Source of the DNA: DASPLH01 sp035627675
Lineage (GTDB): Bacteria > Acidobacteriota > Terriglobia > Terriglobales > Acidobacteriaceae
Assembly: GCA_035627675.1 (NCBI GenBank)
Contig: DASPLH010000269.1
Location: 1 to 5,962 of the forward strand
Direction: 5' to 3'
Length of the DNA: 5,962 nucleotides
Shown here: piece by piece, positions 1 through 4,656 of the stretch
Numbering within the stretch: position 1 is the stretch's first letter
Layout of the letters: each line of letters starts with the position of its first letter
Position numbers and translations under genes: made by a program
The notes under the pieces: generated by a model
Seen by the model: only the letters and a program-made list of their open reading frames with translations
The model's database searches: none
Told to the model about the DNA's origin: nothing

Positions 1-39
1 GGATTGATCGCGCGCTACAGCGCCGAGACGGTCAGCTAG
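1..39 (+). CDS. Possible C-terminal end of an upstream gene (partial)
   Basis: The first frame of the window reads twelve codons (GLIARYSAETVS) and ends at a TAG at 37-39. With only twelve residues no family can be recognised, and an open frame this short can occur by chance. The main argument is positional: a plus-strand gene ending here would lie about 105 bases upstream of the lipoprotein gene, an ordinary spacing. Another frame stays open to about position 90, so the reading frame is not certain. Function unknown. Confidence 0.3.
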   Translation, partial: GLIARYSAETVS

Positions 40-134
40 AGACAGCGTTGGCCTTTCGTGTCGCAACACTCCTTTCAAGCCTGGGTTAGCATAGGCACCG
101 CCACGCTCGTGAGTTCGCATCGTAAGGAGTGCCT

Positions 135-138
135 GGAG
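135..138 (+). promoter_or_regulatory. Ribosome binding site of the lipoprotein gene
   Basis: GGAG lies six bases before the ATG at 145. A second purine-rich block, AAGGAG, lies at 124-129 and is too far away to be the main site for this start. The GGAG decides the start: the open frame extends upstream to a GTG at 58, but that region has no comparable site, and using it would bury the signal peptide behind 29 extra residues. Confidence 0.6.
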
Positions 139-144
139 ATACGC

Positions 145-501
145 ATGAATAACGCTAAAGCCATCCGGAAAGTGCTGCTAAGTTTGCTCGTCGTCGGCGT
201 GATGCTGGTCCTTGCGGCGTGTCCGCCACAGAAGTCCATCGCAGACATTCAGCGCGACCCCGCGCGGTATGCCAATGACGAAGTGGCGATCAAGGGCACG
301 GTAACCGAATCCTGGGGCGCCCTTGGAACGGGTATGTACCAGGTGGACGACGGCACAGGGAAAATCTGGATTCTGAGTTCCGGATACGGCGTTCCATCCA
401 AAGGAGTGAAGGTAGGCGTCGCCGGAACCATTCAGCCGACGCTGAGCCTCGGCGGGCGGAACTTTGCGACCGTGATGCGCGAGACCAAGCGGCGCAGGTG
501 A
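145..501 (+). CDS. Small secreted lipoprotein with OB-fold-like domain, unknown function
   Basis: This 118-residue protein begins with a classic lipoprotein signal: positive residues (K5, R8, K9), a hydrophobic stretch at about 10-23, and a lipobox LAAC with the acylated cysteine at residue 26. The mature part should therefore be membrane-anchored outside the cytoplasm. Residues 33-110 look like a small beta-barrel of OB type: an I-x-D-I-x-x-D-P-x-x-Y segment, then VAIKGTV, then YQVDDGTGKIWI, then a strand with G-x-x-V-x-V-x-G. The same layout is seen in periplasmic or lipoprotein OB-fold families whose ligands are mostly unknown. The C-terminus is short and basic (ETKRRR). The start at 145 is supported by GGAG at 135-138 and by the signal peptide. 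The gene appears to stand alone, with a strong terminator 108 bases after its stop. The lipoprotein call is firm, the OB-fold call is moderate, and the role is unknown. Confidence 0.8.
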   Translation: MNNAKAIRKVLLSLLVVGVMLVLAACPPQKSIADIQRDPARYANDEVAIKGTVTESWGALGTGMYQVDDGTGKIWILSSGYGVPSKGVKVGVAGTIQPTLSLGGRNFATVMRETKRRR

Positions 502-608
502 TTTGATTACGAAATGATTACCATCCGGATTACTTCCGTGACATTTACAAGTGTCGAGGAGCCGGGCACAATGAGTTCGTTCGATGGCAGTTCTGGGGGA
601 GGGCTGCC

Positions 609-646
609 AAAGGCGCTTCGGAACTTCGAAGCGCCTTTAATTTTTG
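609..646 (+). terminator. Strong rho-independent terminator
   Basis: A perfect 12-bp stem is formed by AAAGGCGCTTCG (609-620) and CGAAGCGCCTTT (627-638), with the six-base loop GAACTT. It is followed by AA and five Ts (641-645). On the minus strand the hairpin is not followed by a T run, so it works in the plus direction only. It lies 108 bases after the lipoprotein stop, further than usual, so it may end either that transcript with a long 3' tail or a separate short RNA. It insulates trxA from upstream transcription. Confidence 0.85.
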
Positions 647-717
647 CTGCGGCATCCGGGACGCCGCCCCCCAACCCCGCGCCCGAATCTGATCCCTCCT
701 TCCGGCATCTAATAAGG

Positions 718-726
718 TGATAGGAT
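718..726 (+). promoter_or_regulatory. Candidate extended -10 promoter for trxA
   Basis: TGATAGGAT has the TGn extension followed by TAGGAT (four of six matches to TATAAT). No convincing -35 box lies 16-18 bases upstream, as is typical of extended -10 promoters. Transcription would start near 733 and give a leader of about 55 bases. The site sits after the terminator at 609-646 and before trxA, where a promoter is needed. TCTAAT at 708-713 is an alternative -10. Short motif matches of this kind are weak evidence. Confidence 0.35.
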
Positions 727-787
727 ACGAAGTTCCGCTGAGGCCCCTGGCTGCACAGAGCGGTCTAGCTACCTGTACGGAGGACTA

Positions 788-1120
788 ATGGCAACCGACG
801 CAATCATTGAGATCACCGACGCTAACTTTGACCAGGAAGTGTTGAAGTCGGACCAGCCGGTGATGATCGATTTCTGGGCCGCGTGGTGCGGGCCCTGCCG
901 CGCGCTCGCGCCGGTGGTTGACGAGATCGCGAAGCAGTACCAGGGCAAGGTGAAGGTCGCGAAGATGGACGTGGACAAGAACATGGCGACCCCGCAGCGC
1001 TATGGCGTGCGCGGAATCCCGACGCTCCTGATTTTCAAGGGTGGCCAGGTGCGCGAGCAGATCGTGGGTTTCGTGCCCAAGGATGCCATCGAAAAGGCGA
1101 TCGACAAGAACCTGGCGTAA
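788..1120 (+). CDS. trxA: Thioredoxin
   Basis: This 110-residue cytoplasmic thioredoxin reduces disulfides in client proteins and is itself recharged by thioredoxin reductase with NADPH. The active site W33-C34-G35-P36-C37 is intact. The buried acidic residue D28, the proline P42 in the kinked active-site helix, and the cis-proline P78 in the RGIPT motif are all present, and the G85-G86 turn follows. Length and order match the single-domain TrxA family, with no signal peptide. The start at 788 is preceded by GGAGG (779-783) only four bases away, which is short but usable, and it gives the usual N-terminus. The gene is a single unit: a terminator precedes it at 609-646 and another follows 32 bases after its stop. 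It is convergent with lexA. No reductase gene is nearby in the window. The family assignment is secure. Confidence 0.98.
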   Translation: MATDAIIEITDANFDQEVLKSDQPVMIDFWAAWCGPCRALAPVVDEIAKQYQGKVKVAKMDVDKNMATPQRYGVRGIPTLLIFKGGQVREQIVGFVPKDAIEKAIDKNLA

Positions 1121-1152
1121 TCCCAGCTTCGCGTTCGAGCCCTAAGATCAAA

Positions 1153-1180
1153 AGCCCGGCTTCGTGCCGGGCTTCTTATT
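1153..1180. terminator. Shared bidirectional terminator between trxA and lexA
   Basis: A perfect 9-bp stem is formed by AAGCCCGGC (1153-1161) and GCCGGGCTT (1167-1175) with loop TTCGT. On the plus strand the tail is CTTATTCTT, moderately T-rich, 32 bases after the trxA stop. On the minus strand the stem runs into TTTTGATCTT, 30 bases after the lexA stop. Its position between two convergent genes fits termination of both. Confidence 0.8.
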
Positions 1181-1205
1181 CTTGCTGGCCGCGCCTACCT
1201 GCGGC

Positions 1206-1823
1206 TCAGTATTTCCTCAGAACTCCCACAACGCGTCCCTGGATCTGAACCGAGCCTGCCGGGACCAGGATCGGCTTCATCGCAGCGTTCGAGGGCTGGA
1301 GCCGGATCGTGTCGCCTTCCCGATAGAAGCGCTTCAACGTAGTCTCGCTGCCTTCCACCAGCGCGACCACGATTTCGCCGTTGTGCGCCGTCTGGCTCTT
1401 CTCCACCAGCACGTAGTCGCCGTCCACGATGTGTTCGTCCTGCATGGACTCGCCGGTCACCTGCAGGACGAAGACGTCTTTCGCCCTCGTGAAGTCCGTC
1501 AGGGAGATCGTTTCGGGCTGCTCCACCTGCTCTACGGGCCTGCCGGCCGCGATGCGTCCCACGAGCGGAAGAGTGAAGTCGGCTGTTGCCGCCGCGGCCT
1601 TTGCCCGGGGCCTGAGGGGCAGAACGTCAATCGACCGGCTGCGGTTGTAATCGCGTTTGATCAGGCCTTTTTCTTCCAGGTTGGTGACGTGCTTGTGGAC
1701 CGTCGCCAGCGAGCTGAGGCCGAGCGCCTGCCCGATCTCCTCGAAAGAAGGTGAGTAGCCGTTCGAGCGAACGAAGTCCGCGATGTAGTCGTAAACCTGC
1801 CGCTGACGCTTGGTTAGTGCCAC
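1206..1823 (-). CDS. lexA: LexA SOS repressor (self-cleaving serine peptidase)
   Basis: LexA represses DNA-damage genes by binding their operators as a dimer; RecA filaments on single-stranded DNA trigger its self-cleavage. From the GTG at 1823 the protein has 205 residues. Residues 1-68 form the winged helix-turn-helix (MALTKRQRQV start, helices around 26-52, wing ending in SRSIDVL). A linker with an Ala run (about 71-81) leads to the peptidase domain. The cleavage bond is A93-G94 in VGRIAAGRP. The catalytic dyad is S126 (TGESM) and K164 (TTLKRF), with the usual spacing. A longer frame begins at a TTG at 1841 and adds six residues, but GAGGA (1828-1832) four bases before the GTG, and the family's typical N-terminus, favour the shorter form. 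The gene is convergent with trxA and divergent from the large TPR gene. It is probably autoregulated through the promoter region at 1841-1869. Confidence 0.95.
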   Translation of the reverse strand: MALTKRQRQVYDYIADFVRSNGYSPSFEEIGQALGLSSLATVHKHVTNLEEKGLIKRDYNRSRSIDVLPLRPRAKAAAATADFTLPLVGRIAAGRPVEQVEQPETISLTDFTRAKDVFVLQVTGESMQDEHIVDGDYVLVEKSQTAHNGEIVVALVEGSETTLKRFYREGDTIRLQPSNAAMKPILVPAGSVQIQGRVVGVLRKY

Positions 1824-1827
1824 GCCG

Positions 1828-1832
1828 TCCTC
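1828..1832 (-). promoter_or_regulatory. Ribosome binding site deciding the lexA start
   Basis: On the minus strand GAGGA lies four bases before the GTG at 1821-1823. The upstream alternative start (TTG at 1839-1841) has only pyrimidine-rich sequence before it and would overlap the predicted -10 box, so the GTG is preferred. Confidence 0.6.
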
Positions 1833-1839
1833 ACGGCAC

Positions 1840-1866
1840 AAGTGTGGCGAATAAAAGGCGAAGTGT
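1840..1866 (-). repeat. Direct repeat in the lexA promoter, possible LexA operator
   Basis: The hexamer ACACTT (minus strand) occurs twice, at 1861-1866 and at 1840-1845, exactly 21 bp or about two helical turns apart. One copy overlaps the -35 box and the other overlaps the -10 box. The lower copy is also part of an imperfect palindrome CACACTTGTG (1836-1845 region, minus strand). I see no canonical GAAC-N4-GTTC or CTGT-N8-ACAG operator here, so one of these elements may be the site. The hexamer also occurs elsewhere in the window (549-554), so chance is quite possible. Confidence 0.25.
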
Positions 1867-1869
1867 CAA
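1841..1869 (-). promoter_or_regulatory. Candidate sigma-70-type lexA promoter
   Basis: On the minus strand a perfect -35 box TTGACA (1864-1869) is followed, after 17 bases, by CACACT (1841-1846), which matches TATAAT at three of six positions. Transcription would begin around 1834, at or just before the ribosome binding site, giving a very short leader. The -35 match and spacing are good and the -10 is weak, as would suit a promoter held in check by its own product. No sigma-70 promoter was sought systematically. Confidence 0.5.
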
Positions 1870-2011
1870 CGGCAATTTCGCTCTCGGGCCCTGTCTCGCG
1901 GAACCGGGCGTGGAGCCTGGTGTTGTGCAATCAAGCAAAGCTCCCCGGCGGTAACCCGTAAGTCCAATCCCTAACGTGTATTTCCCTATGCCATTGGCCC
2001 GCTTACACTTT

Positions 2012-2016
2012 GAGGG
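2012..2016 (+). promoter_or_regulatory. Ribosome binding site deciding the start of the TPR-GAF gene
   Basis: GAGGG lies five bases before the ATG at 2022-2024. The open frame also offers a TTG at 2010, four codons upstream, but that codon overlaps this site and has none of its own, so the ATG is the likely start. Confidence 0.65.
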
Positions 2017-2021
2017 TCGCC

Positions 2022-4568
2022 ATGTACGACCTCAGCAGGCATTTCGAGAAAGCCGACAAACATCTTCAGAAGGGCAAGCCGGAGCTGGCGCTCGAGTGCT
2101 ACATGGCTGCTCTCCAGGAGGAGCCTCGCGACGAACGCTCGCGTGAGGCCGCGGCCGATGTTTGCCTGTCGCTGAACCAGACCGCGCGGGCCTCCGAACT
2201 GCTGGCGGGCCTCCTGCGCGATTACATGCTGACCCTCAATATCGACAAGGCCGTTCCGATGTTCCGCAAGCTCCAGCGCGCGGGACGTCCCGACCCGGAC
2301 CTGACCCTTGAGTTCGCCCAGATGGTGGAGCGAACCAACAAAAAGCAGGCGGTCGAAGCCTACGACCAGGTCGTCAAGACCTTCATCCAGTCGGGCCGGC
2401 ACATTGACGCCATGCGCGTTTACGAGCACATCGTGCTGGTCGAACCGAGTGCTGAGAACTTCCGCAAGCAGGGCGAACTGGCGCTACAGTGCGGCAAGAA
2501 CAGCGTGGCCGCGAATGCCTTCGTCCGGTGGGCGGTCGCGTTGGAACGGGCGGAGATCGACGGCTCGGAAGCCTTCGAGCGTGCCTACGTCGCCGATCCC
2601 ACCAACATGGCTGCCTGTCTGGGACATGGACGAACGCTGGTCGCGCGAGGCAGGGCTGCGGAAGCCGTAAGCCTGCTCGAGCCGATCGCGGCCTACCCCT
2701 CGGCTCCCATCGAGGCGCGTGAGCCCTACGCGATGGCGTTGCTGGCCGCCGGACGCACGATCGATGCCGCGCCGTTCGTATGGGAGCTGTTCGAGCGCGA
2801 TCCGCAGCGGCATACCTCAACGGTGACCGAGGTTCTATCGGCCATTCTCAGCAGAGGCCAGGGACAGAGGGCCGTCGAGCTGGCCCGCAAGACCGCTGAC
2901 TTCCAGCGCAAGGCCGGGCGTCGCCGCGAGTTTATCGCGCAGATGAAGGAGATCGCGGACGCGCACTCCAGCGACACCCATTTCCTCGAGTTCATGGCCG
3001 AGCTGTACAACGAATCCAACCGCGAAGCCGATTTCACGGCGACACTCGCGAGGCTTTTCGATCTCTACTTTGCGGAGCGCAATTACCGGAAGGCCTGCGC
3101 TGCCCTCGAACGCGCGGTACAGGTGGATGCTTACGAGCCCGGACACCGCGAACGCCTCGAGCGGTTGCGGGGCAAGGTGGATGCTCCGCGGCTGAACACG
3201 ATTGCCAACGACATCGGCCTGAACGTCGCCGAAGAGCAGGTCCCGGTAGCGGAAACCGCAGACGACCATCCGACGGTGCTGGAAGACCTCATCCTCCAGG
3301 CCGAAATCTTCCTCCAGTACGGCATGCGGCCCAAGGCGCTCGACCGCATCGAGCGGATCGCCAAGCTGTTTCCGCGCGAAGAGGAAAACGACGAACGGCT
3401 TCGCGATCTGTACCTGAATGCCGGGTTCCAGCCGTCGTATGCGGGAGAGCCGCCGAGCGCGGCCGCTGCTGCAAAGCCGTTTTCCGGCGCGCCGCCGGCA
3501 ACACCGGCCACTCGCGAGGAAGACTTCGACGACCTTACCCGCTCGGCGGAAGTGAACCGCAACATCTCCCGTCAGACGGCGGTGAAGTCGGTTTTGTTCA
3601 CGGCCGTGAACGACGTGGGCCGCAACTGGAATGCGAGCCGCTGCATTGCCGGACTCTGCATGCCGGGCAAGCCGCCCTCGGCAGCCCTGGAGTACTGCGC
3701 TCCGGGCGTGCGCCCGTCGGATGTGAACTCCGTGGTGAAACTCATCATGACCTTGCAGGCCGTGTGTGCCGCGCAGGGTGGGCCGGTGATCGTCGGCGAC
3801 GCAACCGCCGCTCCGGAACTGGCGGCGCTTTCCGACGTGGTGAAGGCGTTTGACATCGGCGCGCTGCTCGCCGTCCCCATGCTCGAGGGCGACGACCAAG
3901 TCGGCATCCTGATCCTGCAACAGTGCGGAGACACGCGCCAATGGCGCAGCGCCGAGTTGGCCGTCCTGCGAACGATCGCCGATCAGATGGTGATGGCCGT
4001 GAACAATGCCCGGCTCCGCAGCCTGGTCAAGAACCTCGCCGTGACCGACGAGAAATCCGGCCTCCTGAAGCGTTCGTCGTACTTCGACGTCACCATGTCG
4101 GAGGTGCAGCGCGCGTTGCAGTCGAGTTCGCCTCTGACCGTGGTGTTGCTCAGCTTCGGCAAGGCGTCTTCGATGATCCGCGAGTATGGCGACGCGGCGG
4201 TCGAGCGAATGATGCAGGAGATTGCGCAAACCATCAGCTCGCACGTCCGGCAGAACGATGTTGGCATCCGGTACGAGATGACCGAGGTCGCGCTCCTGCT
4301 GGCCGACACCGGGGAGAAGAACGCATTTCTCGCCGTCGAGAAGCTTCGGCGCGCACTCAGCTCCATTCGCCTGCCGGGCAAGGATCATGGCCCGGCGCTC
4401 TCCGCCGGGATCGCCGAAGCGCTGCTCGTGCGGGAGTTCGAACCCGTGGATATCGTCACAGAGGTTGTGAACCGTGTAGAGGCGGCGCTGGCGATCTCGA
4501 AGCTCGACCCCAGGGGCGCGGTCAACTCCCTTGCGCCTCAACTCGCTTCCAGCAGCGCTGCCGACTAG
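2022..4568 (+). CDS. TPR-GAF-degenerate GGDEF protein, candidate c-di-GMP receptor
   Basis: This is an 848-residue soluble protein with no signal peptide or membrane segment. Residues 1 to about 386 are TPR-like helix pairs (clear ones near 4-37 and 342-382), with another pair at about 421-467. An Ala/Pro-rich linker (about 470-500) follows. Residues about 510-664 fit a GAF domain, with the typical ending GALLAVPM, VGILIL, then a helix with ADQMVMAVNNARL. Residues about 672-828 align with a GGDEF domain that cannot be an active diguanylate cyclase: RYGGDEFALLL is replaced by RYEMTEVALLL (750-760), the metal-binding Asp of the DxDxFK segment is Ser in LLSFGK, and YGHxxGD has become YGDAAVE. 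Yet R743-Q-N-D746 sits five residues before the ruined motif, exactly where the c-di-GMP inhibitory site lies. PelD is a known GAF plus dead GGDEF receptor of this kind. The domain calls are fairly firm. Ligand binding and pathway are inference, and partners of the TPR region are unknown. The ATG is chosen from GAGGG at 2012-2016. Confidence 0.9.
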   Translation: MYDLSRHFEKADKHLQKGKPELALECYMAALQEEPRDERSREAAADVCLSLNQTARASELLAGLLRDYMLTLNIDKAVPMFRKLQRAGRPDPDLTLEFAQMVERTNKKQAVEAYDQVVKTFIQSGRHIDAMRVYEHIVLVEPSAENFRKQGELALQCGKNSVAANAFVRWAVALERAEIDGSEAFERAYVADPTNMAACLGHGRTLVARGRAAEAVSLLEPIAAYPSAPIEAREPYAMALLAAGRTIDAAPFVWELFERDPQRHTSTVTEVLSAILSRGQGQRAVELARKTADFQRKAGRRREFIAQMKEIADAHSSDTHFLEFMAELYNESNREADFTATLARLFDLYFAERNYRKACAALERAVQVDAYEPGHRERLERLRGKVDAPRLNTIANDIGLNVAEEQVPVAETADDHPTVLEDLILQAEIFLQYGMRPKALDRIERIAKLFPREEENDERLRDLYLNAGFQPSYAGEPPSAAAAAKPFSGAPPATPATREEDFDDLTRSAEVNRNISRQTAVKSVLFTAVNDVGRNWNASRCIAGLCMPGKPPSAALEYCAPGVRPSDVNSVVKLIMTLQAVCAAQGGPVIVGDATAAPELAALSDVVKAFDIGALLAVPMLEGDDQVGILILQQCGDTRQWRSAELAVLRTIADQMVMAVNNARLRSLVKNLAVTDEKSGLLKRSSYFDVTMSEVQRALQSSSPLTVVLLSFGKASSMIREYGDAAVERMMQEIAQTISSHVRQNDVGIRYEMTEVALLLADTGEKNAFLAVEKLRRALSSIRLPGKDHGPALSAGIAEALLVREFEPVDIVTEVVNRVEAALAISKLDPRGAVNSLAPQLASSSAAD

Positions 4569-4617
4569 CCCACCGGACCGCCCCTGCTCTGCATCACACG
4601 CTCGCTGCACGGCGCCG

Positions 4618-4626
4618 TGCTAAACT
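4618..4626 (+). promoter_or_regulatory. Candidate extended -10 promoter for the acyl synthetase
   Basis: TGCTAAACT carries the TGn extension and TAAACT, matching TATAAT at four of six positions. No -35 box is visible. Transcription would start near 4632, about 25 bases before the ATG. It lies 50 bases after the stop of the preceding gene, so the synthetase may be expressed independently. Motif evidence only. Confidence 0.4.
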
Positions 4627-4656
4627 TTGCCGGGCAAAACGTGCCCAATCACCTTT

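Noticed and set aside
58..144. Upstream extension of the lipoprotein gene to a GTG at 58
   Set aside because: It would put 29 residues before a complete lipoprotein signal peptide; the ATG at 145 has GGAG at the right distance.
514..720. A 68-residue plus-strand open frame after the lipoprotein gene
   Set aside because: It runs through the 12-bp terminator hairpin, has no ribosome binding site, and its sequence is low in recognisable features; the interval is better read as terminator plus promoter.
1164..1754. A 196-residue plus-strand open frame over lexA
   Set aside because: It is antisense to an intact lexA, begins inside the terminator hairpin, and contains no recognisable domain.
2004..2009. 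TACACT as a -10 box for the TPR-GAF gene
   Set aside because: Transcription would start at about 2016, removing most of the GAGGG ribosome binding site at 2012-2016, and no -35 or TGn extension accompanies it.
4035..4505. Calling the C-terminal domain an active diguanylate cyclase
   Set aside because: Four of the five GGDEF motif residues and the metal- and substrate-binding positions are replaced, so GTP cyclisation activity is not supported.
2835..4610. A 591-residue minus-strand open frame opposite the TPR-GAF gene
   Set aside because: It lies exactly opposite a gene with recognisable domains; its composition (many His, Arg, Gly, Leu) is that of an antisense shadow in GC-rich DNA.
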